Assembly: GCF_034087045.1 (NCBI RefSeq)
Contig: NZ_CP139247.1
Span: 7,156,001-7,220,000 of the forward strand
Direction: 5' to 3'
Source: Chitinophaga sancti
Lineage (GTDB): Bacteria > Bacteroidota > Bacteroidia > Chitinophagales > Chitinophagaceae
Length of the DNA: 64,000 nt
How positions within the stretch are numbered: the stretch's first letter is position 1; each line of letters begins with the position of its first letter. The position numbers and the translations under genes were made by a program. Of the stretch, positions 10,401 to 18,249 are shown in pieces. The notes under the pieces were generated by a model, which worked only from the letters and a program-made list of their open reading frames with translations, was not told the DNA's origin and did not search any database.

Positions 10401-13400
10401 GTGTTATTTTAAATCCGGCGTCAGCTGCATCTTTCACAAATTGCCTTACTTCGCCTACCTGATTGGTACGAAAGACTGTACGCAAAATCTCATGCCGTCT
10501 GATCAATTCATTAAATGCGGAGATTAATTCGGGAAGATCGACTCCATCTTCAAAAGTATAATCACCATGCATGGTATAGGCTACGTTGCCCTGGTCAAGC
10601 TGGCTAAGTACATATATTCTGAGCTGGGCCGACGATAAGACATATCCTTCCTGGCTATGAACCGGGGCAATAGGCACATAGTTATTTCTGGCAGCTTTGC
10701 CAAGCATATCAGCCTGTGCTTCCAGTACACTATGTGCAAACAGATCTTTTAGGGTGACTTTTACGTTGAATGTTTTATGAATCTGTGCAACCATGCGGAT
10801 AGCTTTAATACTATGCCCGCCTTTGAGGAAAAAATCGTCTGTGACGCTAATCCTGACATCACCCAGGACTGCGCGCCAGATGGCAACAAGCTTTTCTTCT
10901 TTAGCATTGCGTGGGGCTACATAGCCTGTATGCGTATGTGAAATTGGATTATCTGTTGATAGCAGTTTGTCCCTGTCAATCTTTCCACTAAATGTCAACG
11001 GGAATTTATCCAACCTGATATACCAGGAGGGTACCATATATTCAGGCAGTGATTTTTTGAGGAAAAACCGTATGGCTGTATAGTCGGGTTCATTGTCACT
11101 GATCACATATGCCACCAGTTCTTTCTCCTCATGTCCAGCCCTGGTCTGAGCATGAACAAATGCGGCCTGGATACCCGGATACTGCTCAAGTGTATGGCTG
11201 ATTTCTCCCGGTTCTATGCGGAAGCCACGGATTTTCACCTGGTCATCTTTCCGGCCCAGGTATTCGATTTGGCCGTCGGGCAACCAGCGACCAGTATCTC
11301 CGGTGCGGAATATGCGTACACCTACTTTAAATGGATCAGGCGTAAATTTCTGACTTGTCAACGCCTCATTGTTAAGGTATCCTCTTGCCACCCCATCTCC
11401 ACCTATACAAATCTCACCCGGCACCCCGATGGGTACAAGCCGGTCTTTTGCGCCCAGTATATAAATACGGGTATTCCATATAGGACTGCCTATAGAAATA
11501 ATACGATCAGCAGGAGATGTACGGAAGCAGGTTACTTCAATCGAAGCTTCTGTCGGTCCATATAAATTATATACCGGTATATCGGTATGTTCATACCACC
11601 GTTGCATAGTGGCCGCTGATAAGGCTTCTCCACTTGCCATTACTGTCCGTACTGTCCGCAATTGCTCTTTTGTACCCGGCTCCCGGGAGAACAAGGGGAT
11701 AAACTCATTCATCATTGATGGCACAAAATGCACACGTGTTACGCCATTTTTGGCAATCAATGCTGCCAGACGTTCAGGATTAGCGACATCCTCAGCAGGA
11801 CATAAAACCATCCTTGCTCCCAAACACAATGGCATAAAAATTTCAGGCACTGATACATCAAAGGTGATATTCGTTTTTTGCAGGATCACATCAGCAGATG
11901 AAAAACCGAACTCATGCCACATCCACTCCAGCCGGTTGATTACGCCACGTTGCTCCACCATACAACCTTTGGGAAATCCTGTTGAGCCCGAGGTATAAAT
12001 AACATACAGCAGATCCGTTGACTTACCGGCAGGTGCCAGGTTATTTACGGCATACTGATCTGCCTGCGATAGAAATTTTTCTATTTCAGTTTTATCAACA
12101 ACAAGTTTGCAACTGCTATCATTGAAGATATAATCCACACGGCTCTGAGGATAGTCCGGATCCAACGGAAGATAGGCAGCTCCCGTTTTCAGGATAGCCA
12201 GCACAGATGTAATCATCCAGTTGCTACGCTCCTGTTTGATGGCCACCAGATCGCCTGTATGAATATGATAATTCTTCTGTAAATAATTACCGAGGGCATT
12301 GGCTTTTGCATTCAGCTCTCCAAAGGTCATGCTTATATCACCATGAATGACGGCTACTGCATCGGGGGTTTTGCTGACCTGCTCCTCAAAAAGTCCTATA
12401 ACCGTTTTCTGATCTGAATAGGTAACTGTACGACCATTGAATCCGTACAAGAGCTGCCGGTGTGCATCTTCGTTCAGTACATCTAATTCCTGCAGCGCAA
12501 CATCAGGATTTGCAACTATACGCTCAAGGAGATAAATAAGCTGATCCCCGATTTGTTTTACATACTTTTCGTTGTAGCGTTGCTCATTATAATGAATTCT
12601 GATAGTAAAGCTGGCGCCTGGCACGATCGCAATCCAGAAATCAAAATTGGTATGCTCATACACTTCAAGTGAGACAGGGGCAAATTGAGTAGCAGCAGCA
12701 GAGTGACCAGCCTTACCCGCAGCAGCATCAGCCGGTTGGTCAGGGTAATTTTCGTAAACGAGTATATGATCAAATAATTTATGACCTGGTTTTACAATAG
12801 CCTGTATATCTGCCAGCTGTACATAATGGTGTCTGTTCCCATGAACATAGTTCAGCTGAACTTCCTTCAGCAGTTCGCTGAAGCGCTGCTCTTCCTTTAA
12901 CTGTATCCTTACAGGTATTGTATTGATGAAGAGCCCGATCATATCCTCCACACCCTCCAGCTCCGGGGGTCTGCCAGATACCACTGCGCCAAAAACCACA
13001 TCATTGGTATTATTATATCTGCTCAATAATAATCCCCACAGTGATTGAAAAAATATATTTTCAGTTACATTCAAAGAGGCGCACAATTCCCTGATGGCAT
13101 CGCGTGTATCGCCACTGACAGCGATCTGATGTTTCCTGTCCCTGGGCATTTCCAGGCTATTTCCAGCATCAATTAAAGGTATGCTGGTTGTTGTACCTAC
13201 ATTGGCGAGATTCTGCTCCCAATACGTCAGAGAAGCCGATTTATCCTCCTTATTGAGCCACTTGATGTAATTAGAATAAGGTAGTACCCGTTTGAGCTGA
13301 GCAGGTTTACCATCCACCAGTCCGAAATAGATCTGGAAAAACTCCTTAATCAATATCCGCATACACCAGCCATCCATCAGGATGTGGTGGTGGCTCCAGA

Positions 13401-13791
13401 TAAATCCGAACTGATCAGGTGCCGTTTTTAAAACCGTCAATCTCACCTGTGAACCAGATTGGAGATTAAAAGATTGCTTTCTGTCGGCGTCCATATATGA
13501 AGTTACCGGAAGGGCTTCGCTTCCGGTAAGGTCTTTATAGTCAAAAAGAGGGCTCAGGTCAGTTCTCACCACCTGCAGTGGTTCTTCTCCAACAGCATGT
13601 GTAAAAAATGTACGGAGAATCGCATGACGATTTGCCAGCTGTCGTAAGCTATCTTCCAGCAGCTGTATGTTCAGTGTTCCTTTAATCGTGACCCCTATCT
13701 GAGAAAAATATGCGTGTGATTCCGGCTCATTTAACCAATGGTAATATAAGCCTTGCTGCATAGGGCTCAATGGATAGATATCTTCCAACAT
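7468..13791 (-). CDS. Nonribosomal peptide synthetase, two modules (C-A-T-C-A-T)
   Basis: A 2,107-residue NRPS with no thioesterase, so the chain must pass to the next protein. Order: C1 from the N-terminus (SHHHILMDGW near 135), A1 (YTSGSTGFPKG near 604), T1 (LKGGHSI near 989), C2 (MHHIIGDEWS near 1184), A2 (YTSGSTGNPKG near 1659) and T2 (EAGGQSL near 2050), ending in a charged tail. The A1 pocket reads DVPHMSLIEK, close to the serine code DVWHLSLIDK; with sbnA next door it could instead load 2,3-diaminopropionate. The A2 pocket reads DIWELTADDK, which I cannot assign; its acidic residues might suit a basic substrate. C1 opens with LSPMQQGLYYHWL, the form usual in C domains that accept a D-residue or an acyl starter, although no upstream module is encoded here. 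Start ATG 13791 is 24 bp after the sbnA stop. Confidence 0.95.
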   Translation of the reverse strand: MLEDIYPLSPMQQGLYYHWLNEPESHAYFSQIGVTIKGTLNIQLLEDSLRQLANRHAILRTFFTHAVGEEPLQVVRTDLSPLFDYKDLTGSEALPVTSYMDADRKQSFNLQSGSQVRLTVLKTAPDQFGFIWSHHHILMDGWCMRILIKEFFQIYFGLVDGKPAQLKRVLPYSNYIKWLNKEDKSASLTYWEQNLANVGTTTSIPLIDAGNSLEMPRDRKHQIAVSGDTRDAIRELCASLNVTENIFFQSLWGLLLSRYNNTNDVVFGAVVSGRPPELEGVEDMIGLFINTIPVRIQLKEEQRFSELLKEVQLNYVHGNRHHYVQLADIQAIVKPGHKLFDHILVYENYPDQPADAAAGKAGHSAAATQFAPVSLEVYEHTNFDFWIAIVPGASFTIRIHYNEQRYNEKYVKQIGDQLIYLLERIVANPDVALQELDVLNEDAHRQLLYGFNGRTVTYSDQKTVIGLFEEQVSKTPDAVAVIHGDISMTFGELNAKANALGNYLQKNYHIHTGDLVAIKQERSNWMITSVLAILKTGAAYLPLDPDYPQSRVDYIFNDSSCKLVVDKTEIEKFLSQADQYAVNNLAPAGKSTDLLYVIYTSGSTGFPKGCMVEQRGVINRLEWMWHEFGFSSADVILQKTNITFDVSVPEIFMPLCLGARMVLCPAEDVANPERLAALIAKNGVTRVHFVPSMMNEFIPLFSREPGTKEQLRTVRTVMASGEALSAATMQRWYEHTDIPVYNLYGPTEASIEVTCFRTSPADRIISIGSPIWNTRIYILGAKDRLVPIGVPGEICIGGDGVARGYLNNEALTSQKFTPDPFKVGVRIFRTGDTGRWLPDGQIEYLGRKDDQVKIRGFRIEPGEISHTLEQYPGIQAAFVHAQTRAGHEEKELVAYVISDNEPDYTAIRFFLKKSLPEYMVPSWYIRLDKFPLTFSGKIDRDKLLSTDNPISHTHTGYVAPRNAKEEKLVAIWRAVLGDVRISVTDDFFLKGGHSIKAIRMVAQIHKTFNVKVTLKDLFAHSVLEAQADMLGKAARNNYVPIAPVHSQEGYVLSSAQLRIYVLSQLDQGNVAYTMHGDYTFEDGVDLPELISAFNELIRRHEILRTVFRTNQVGEVRQFVKDAADAGFKITRFDTNNNEVSEAELTSGFLSTPFDLSEGPLIKAAVLQNSEGKRKLIYNMHHIIGDEWSFAIVIKELLAFYNAAITKKAASLSPLRIHFKDYAAWEQAQLNGDAINTHKAWWLKQFEGELPVLDLPADKPRPAERSYRGGVLRYIIPAATVGHIRQLNNEAGTTLFMSLLAMVNILLHRYSGQEDIVVGTVVTGRGDADLDDQIGCYLRTLPLRNRFNGNDNYKTILANVREVTLGAYEHQIYPFEALIEELKIPRDISRHPLIDVMLVLRDVNGNKPLHRVQEIYGGEESAVAKFDLLFEFTESSGGLQLVLEYNTDIYKKASVERMILHLDRLIAAAVDQPEKPVNQLPYLLESEKELLLNAFNDTNRLFPATSTMIDLFEHQVLLTPSAVAVSCKQQSISYYDLDKHSSKQAVWLQSLGIKTGSLVPVCMDRSIDMITGILGILKLGAAYVPIDPAFPKDRISYIINDCKAEVVLCGKGEHNRLFSNMDICAVVMEEDWVHIDALPAIKTECKAAPDQPAYVIYTSGSTGNPKGVIVEHAGMLNHLLAKVHDLSIDESTVIAFTAAFTFDISVWQMFAALIKGGQIVVFPDELIYEPSALIHAVNDYKVTILELVPSYLTIALDTDTHPLLDNLKTLLVTGEAVSRGLLSKWFNHKAFSHIPVVNAYGPTEASDDICHYFMQYTPDSINVPIGKPIQNTRIYILNPAHELCPVGIAGEICVAGIGVSRGYLNMPALTAERFVADPFGNGTYKMYKTGDIGRWLPDGNIEYLGRRDEQVKIHGYRIELGEVEHAMKECAIVNEAVAIPVASEGGSKRLVGYIVPNGQFDKDSILTFLRNRLPHYLVPSELIELSTLPLTTNGKLDKKALPVPGVLPEGNKIIVAARTETEEQLCDIWKEVLGRDEIGITENFFEAGGQSLKAIQMIARINTTFNVKVSIQSIFKDGTIENIAGQIDFLQEQHNQRQKKKELIQIEI

Positions 13792-13815
13792 ATCATTTAT
13801 TTTATTCGGATTATT

Positions 13816-14844
13816 TTAGGTCAGCCCATTAGCTGAAATCCACTCCGGGTTGTAGATAGTATCAATGTATGAATTGCCGGCATCCGGCGATATGAAAATG
13901 GCATTTACGCCTGTCTTTCCCCGTTGTCGCAAAAACCGGTCAGCCGCGGCAAATGCTGCACCGGCAGAACCGCCCAGGAAAAGATGGTGATGATGCAACA
14001 GATCATAACATCCTTTGATGATATCCGACTGAGACAGGATGATGAAATCATCAATTATTGCCTGATCATAGAAGCCTGTCCGCAGGCTGGCGCCTATACC
14101 GGGTATTTTTCTGGCAGCAGGAATATTGCTGAACACCATAGATCCTTCAATATCCACAGCTATGATCTTTATATTTTTATACTGCTCTTTCAGTTTGTTA
14201 GACAAGCCGGTAATTGTACCTCCTGTACTGACACTAATAAAAGCATAATCCAGGGAAGGAATGCTATTGGCGATTTCTTCTCCCAGTGTATAATAATAAG
14301 ACATGTAATTATCCGGATTTTCATACTGGTTGGGTTGGTAGGCATTGGCATGCGTAACCAGATATTCCTTTACACATTGAATCCTGTTTAACAGGTAACC
14401 GCCGGTTTTATCTTTCTCTGTGACTTTAATGATTTCAGCACCTTTCAGACGCATGATATGTTCCTTTTCCGAGGTAATATTGGGATCAACAACGGCAATA
14501 AATTTCATATCAAGTGCCTTGCATATACTGGCGAGTGCAATACCAAAATTGCCGGAGGTAGATTCGATGACAGTGGTCTGTGAATCAATAATGCCTTGTT
14601 CCAGCGCCTTTCGGAGAATATAGAATGCGGGCCGGTCTTTAATACTGCCAAAGAAATTTAAATTTTCCAGCTTGGTATATAAATGACCGTATGTGTAATC
14701 CAGTTTATGCAAGCGGGTATGACCGATAAATGACGCCAAATGCCTGATCACTTCACCATACCTGGGTTTATCGGAGGATGTTGGCAGTACGATCCCTGTC
14801 TTCCCTGCGGTAAGCATGGAAGACAAATCTGTTTGTTTAGCCAT
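13816..14844 (-). CDS. sbnA: SbnA-like N-(2-amino-2-carboxyethyl)-L-glutamate synthase
   Basis: PLP enzyme of the cysteine-synthase fold. The SbnA family condenses O-phosphoserine with glutamate, the first step to L-2,3-diaminopropionate. The 342-residue protein has the PLP lysine in GSIKDRPA (K69), the substrate loop ESTSGNFGIALA, and the SbnA-type stretches VVDPNIT, GGYLLNRI and IPGIGAS, which match SbnA better than ordinary O-acetylserine sulfhydrylases. It is the first gene of the NRPS operon, which implies that it supplies a building block. The second enzyme, the SbnB dehydrogenase that releases diaminopropionate, is not in the window. A cysteine synthase acting elsewhere is the main alternative but less likely in this setting. 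Confidence 0.88.
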   Translation of the reverse strand: MAKQTDLSSMLTAGKTGIVLPTSSDKPRYGEVIRHLASFIGHTRLHKLDYTYGHLYTKLENLNFFGSIKDRPAFYILRKALEQGIIDSQTTVIESTSGNFGIALASICKALDMKFIAVVDPNITSEKEHIMRLKGAEIIKVTEKDKTGGYLLNRIQCVKEYLVTHANAYQPNQYENPDNYMSYYYTLGEEIANSIPSLDYAFISVSTGGTITGLSNKLKEQYKNIKIIAVDIEGSMVFSNIPAARKIPGIGASLRTGFYDQAIIDDFIILSQSDIIKGCYDLLHHHHLFLGGSAGAAFAAADRFLRQRGKTGVNAIFISPDAGNSYIDTIYNPEWISANGLT

Positions 14845-15118
14845 TGAAATTATTTAATAGAAGAAAGGGTATTTTATATATGCAGCAGGAACTTAGTCTC
14901 CATAACGCTTTCACTATCACACGATCTCCTCTGTTTTCATTATTTTCCTCTGTCTAAATATGGGTTTATCCTTCATAAGGTGAGTTTGGGTCATTATAGT
15001 GCTCTCAAAATGTTGTTAGCAGTAAATGTTTAGATGATCAAATTACCTTAAATCAGATACCAATAACATAGGGTTAACCCGAAATATAGTTGCGGTTTTT
15101 ACTAATACTCATTAAAAA

Positions 15119-15814
15119 CTACCAGCGGACTTTCACCTCCTGCCTACCGGTTTCATACGAACCAGCCGAAATAATATTTTGTCCTATTGCATATTTAAAC
15201 AGGCCTACTGTGGACTTTACACCTAATTTTTCTTTAAGGTCCTGCCTGATCTTTTCAATAGATTTTATACTTAGGAAGAACTCATTTGCAATTTCCTTAT
15301 TACTCTTTTCCTCCCAAAGCAGCTGTAAAATTCTTCTTTCACGTGTATTTAAAATAATTTCCCGCCCTTCATGATATATATTGGAAGCTTGTTTAACATT
15401 CCAATATAGTGTATCTGTAAAAATATCACTGCGGTGCATTTTCCCTTCTGATACGGCCAGAATGGCTTCTATCAAGCCTTCAGGCTCATCCATTTTGGAA
15501 ATGAATCCATAGATACCAATGTCCAGAAGATTGTTTATCAGCTCCATATCTTTACACATTGATAAAATAATTATTTTCAGATCCGGGTAATTCTCTTTCA
15601 GTAGTTTCATATTTTCTATGGCATCTTTATGATGTAAGATGTCCGTCAGAAGGATATCTGCGGACAAATGTTCCAGTTTACTGATGAGCTGTGGAAAGTG
15701 AACTGCATGGATATTTACCTGGATACGGGAATGCTCCATCAAATAGTTCTTCAATATTTTGGCGAAAAGGAAGCTTTCATCTGCAATCGCTACCTTAATG
15801 GTTTTTACTGGCAT
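15119..15814 (-). CDS. NarL/FixJ-type response regulator
   Basis: DNA-binding response regulator of about 231 residues. The N-terminal receiver domain shows an acidic pair (ADES), the phospho-acceptor aspartate in LLTDIL, a serine switch residue (ILSM) and the conserved lysine (ISKMDE). The C-terminal LuxR-type helix-turn-helix starts at LNTRERRILQLL and ends near EKLGVKST. I chose ATG 15814, giving MPVKTIKVAIA, the usual distance to the receiver; an in-frame TTG at 15832 adds six residues. No histidine kinase is adjacent. It lies upstream of the sbnA-NRPS operon on the same strand with a 274-bp spacer in which I see no clear promoter or terminator, so control of the NRPS operon is only a guess from position. 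Confidence 0.9.
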   Translation of the reverse strand: MPVKTIKVAIADESFLFAKILKNYLMEHSRIQVNIHAVHFPQLISKLEHLSADILLTDILHHKDAIENMKLLKENYPDLKIIILSMCKDMELINNLLDIGIYGFISKMDEPEGLIEAILAVSEGKMHRSDIFTDTLYWNVKQASNIYHEGREIILNTRERRILQLLWEEKSNKEIANEFFLSIKSIEKIRQDLKEKLGVKSTVGLFKYAIGQNIISAGSYETGRQEVKVRW

Positions 15815-16238
15815 GAGGCTACTTTTTTTCAAACCGGAGGGAGGGTCTATATTTAAAAAAGGATATTGTTTATCTTAACTGGGTTCTATCAACGGAAATC
15901 AATATTTACGAACCTATAGTGTAATATTAATATCAGACATAGTTGTATAATAATTAATTTATCGTCCCGGTGGCAGGGTTAATAGGAAAAAACTGGTTAC
16001 TTATAAGTTAAACAAACTTCCATACATAAATTATGATCCCGAAAAATAATTAAGGTTTCCAAATAGTTAATATTTGTGAAAACTTTCATGAGTATTTCTA
16101 CCTTAATAGGCTGTTACTAAATTAATTACTTTTTCTCAGAAAATCCAAACAATAAATAAAATGCGATTCATAAAATTTTATTGTATCTTTTTTGCAAATA
16201 ACTGCAACAAAATCTAAGTTAACCGGTCTTATTCGACA
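15815..16238. other. Divergent AT-rich intergenic region
   Basis: About 420 bp between the response regulator (minus) and the sigma-factor operon (plus). It is strongly AT-rich with no convincing reading frame. It should hold the promoters of both units; the closest match to a Bacteroidota -7 box for the sigma gene is TATCTTTT near 16184, which is weak. Confidence 0.4.
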
Positions 16239-16853
16239 ATGAGCTATTCCGCGGAACATAATTTTACTGACCAATTCCTTGTCGAACAGGTGCTTAATGG
16301 CGACCAGCAGGCATTTACACGGATTATCCGGCAAACTGAAAAACTGGTAGCCCAGATAGTATTTAAAATGATTCCCTCCCCTGCCGACCGGAAGGATATA
16401 GTACAGGATGTCTATCTGAAAGTCTATTCCAATCTTCCCGGGTTCCGTTTAAACGCCAAGCTTTCCACCTGGATAGGGCAGATAACATATAACACCTGCC
16501 TGCATTATATCGAGAAAAAGAAATTGGTGTATTTGCCCTCTTACATTGAAGAGGATGATGCAGAAGATCACCATGACCGTATCAGTTATAAACAGGGTAA
16601 CATCGCGCAGAATGAGGTGGAAAAGGAATTACAGGCCAAAGATCTCACCGCTATTCTCAGCTCAGCTATCAAAATTCTTCAACCACCTATTTACCAGACG
16701 CTGATCACATTGTACCACCAGGAAGAAATGAGTTACGGAGAAATCGCTGAGATCACGTCGCTCCCGGAAGGTACCGTAAAAAATTATCTGTTCAGGGCCA
16801 GAAAGTCGCTTAAACAACAATTGCTGACAACCTATAAAAAAGAAGAAATATGA
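16239..16853 (+). CDS. ECF-type RNA polymerase sigma factor
   Basis: A 204-residue extracytoplasmic-function sigma factor. Region 2 covers about residues 20-90 (core-binding helix DRKDIVQDVYLKVY). Region 4 lies near residues 140-195, with the -35 recognition helix-turn-helix in MSYGEIAEITSLPEGTVKNY followed by LFRARKSLKQQL. The linker is acidic (EEDDAEDHHD). The gene overlaps the next one by 4 bp (ATGA), the usual sigma/anti-sigma translational coupling. ECF factors direct transcription of a stress or envelope regulon; the outer-membrane receptor at the end of this gene group is a likely target, by inference. Confidence 0.94.
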   Translation: MSYSAEHNFTDQFLVEQVLNGDQQAFTRIIRQTEKLVAQIVFKMIPSPADRKDIVQDVYLKVYSNLPGFRLNAKLSTWIGQITYNTCLHYIEKKKLVYLPSYIEEDDAEDHHDRISYKQGNIAQNEVEKELQAKDLTAILSSAIKILQPPIYQTLITLYHQEEMSYGEIAEITSLPEGTVKNYLFRARKSLKQQLLTTYKKEEI

Positions 16854-17299
16854 AGCAGGTACATCTTTCAGAGAATGAAGTACAGCAATTGGCTATGAAA
16901 TTGCAACAGGCTGATCCACTGCAGGCACAGCACCTTCGGGAATGTGCTGCATGTAAGACGGCAATAGCCAGTTACCAGGCAATATTCACTTCACTAAAAG
17001 TAATGGAAAGCCCCACATTCGATTTTGACGTGGAGCAATTGGTAATGCCCCAACTACCTCAGCCGCAAAAGGCTGTTTCCAACAGTCAATGGTCTATCAT
17101 ACCTACCATTGGAATAGCTGTGGCCGTTTTTTGTATTCCTATCTTTATAATGAGCAGGTTCCTTTCTAATCTTGCAAAGGGCATTCCCGAGTACACCTTA
17201 TATATTATTATAGTGACAGCCCTGGTTATTGCGGGCTTCCTGGGCAGGGAAATGGTGACCTCTTACAGGGAAAAAATTCGCCTGTTAAATTTTTATTGA
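16850..17299 (+). CDS. Membrane-bound zinc-finger-type anti-sigma factor
   Basis: A 149-residue protein whose start overlaps the stop of the sigma-factor gene. The cytoplasmic N-terminal part has the HxxxCxxC signature of the ZAS anti-sigma fold (H28, C32, C35 in HLRECAACK). Two hydrophobic segments follow at about residues 82-104 and 115-132. Family members hold the sigma factor inactive at the inner membrane until a signal releases it. It lacks a FecR sensor domain, so it is not a classic iron-transport regulator. The assignment rests on the motif and the coupling to the sigma gene. Confidence 0.82.
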   Translation: MKQVHLSENEVQQLAMKLQQADPLQAQHLRECAACKTAIASYQAIFTSLKVMESPTFDFDVEQLVMPQLPQPQKAVSNSQWSIIPTIGIAVAVFCIPIFIMSRFLSNLAKGIPEYTLYIIIVTALVIAGFLGREMVTSYREKIRLLNFY

Positions 17300-17362
17300 A
17301 AAAGATGCAACATTCATTTGTTTGACCGGTCATATACGGTATAAACAATAAAACAGAAAAAA

Positions 17363-17785
17363 ATGAAAAAGATCATCACTACTATAATGCTCGTTGCACC
17401 TGTATCAGTATTTGCACAATCACCGCTTTTTCCCGCGAACAGCGAACTCACCACTGAACTGCTCAGGAGTACAGTGGCCACCATAGTCCTTTTTATAGCA
17501 TCTTCCTTTATTCTTTCATTGCTCAGAATATTGCTGAATAATCAGCTAAAGAAAAAGATGCTGCAAAAAGGAGTTTCAGAAGAGGTTATTGCCAATATGC
17601 TTCCACGTAAAAGTGAGCAGATTGCAGCAATTAAATGGTTTGCCATTCTTACTGCCATTGCTTTAGGATTAACAATTATCACATTTTTCCCTCCGATCGG
17701 CATTCACTCTGTAATTATAATGGCTGTATGTGTAGCATTGGGCTTTTTAGGTTATTACTTCTGGGTGAAAAAGATTGAAAAATAA
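17363..17785 (+). CDS. Small inner-membrane protein of unknown function
   Basis: A 140-residue protein with an N-terminal signal-like segment ending near VFAQS, then three hydrophobic stretches (about 35-57, 90-108 and 113-132). A charged loop between the first two contains KKKMLQKGVSEEVIANML. I recognise no catalytic motif. It sits 63 bp after the anti-sigma gene on the same strand and is probably co-transcribed, so it may belong to the envelope response controlled by the sigma factor. It is not one of the well-known envelope-stress proteins as far as I can tell. Confidence 0.75.
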   Translation: MKKIITTIMLVAPVSVFAQSPLFPANSELTTELLRSTVATIVLFIASSFILSLLRILLNNQLKKKMLQKGVSEEVIANMLPRKSEQIAAIKWFAILTAIALGLTIITFFPPIGIHSVIIMAVCVALGFLGYYFWVKKIEK

Positions 17786-17831
17786 AGCATGACTGGTTAC
17801 CATCACATTCCTCACATTAATGCTTACATGT

Positions 17832-18221
17832 ATGAAAACGGCATATATTCTATTTTCGGTTAGCGTGGTATTAGTTATCATTTCAATAAGTTTGTTCCTT
17901 AGTAATAATACGACCAGTCATAAAACGGCAGTTTCTTACGCTGAGACACCTACTGCTTATGTGTTTCGCGCATCCTACAATGCCAGTCAGGCTGAGTTGG
18001 TAGAAAAGTACATAGATAGCTGTTTTTTTCCTGTTGTAATTTTCGGCACCACTCATAAAGTAAAGAAAGAAGTGGTAACTGCTGACAATACCCGCTTTGA
18101 TATCAAAGCATCCCAGGGAAACTTTTATGTAAAAGCAGATAAAAAATTAAACAGTCAGGCCGCTTTGGATAAGCTCATTAATACCTGCATGGGCTTGAAA
18201 AGTGTGATTAAACCCATATAA
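17832..18221 (+). CDS. Hypothetical membrane-anchored protein
   Basis: About 129 residues starting MKTAYILFSV, with one N-terminal transmembrane or uncleaved signal segment (residues 5-25) and an exported domain of about 100 residues. The exported part resembles a small alpha/beta fold but has no motif I recognise. An ATG 12 bp upstream (17820) would add MLTC; I prefer 17832 because it starts directly at the signal segment. It lies between the sigma operon and the outer-membrane receptor, all on the plus strand with short gaps, so joint regulation is likely. Confidence 0.7.
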   Translation: MKTAYILFSVSVVLVIISISLFLSNNTTSHKTAVSYAETPTAYVFRASYNASQAELVEKYIDSCFFPVVIFGTTHKVKKEVVTADNTRFDIKASQGNFYVKADKKLNSQAALDKLINTCMGLKSVIKPI

Positions 18222-18249
18222 CCATTACATAATCCATAAACATTCTTAA

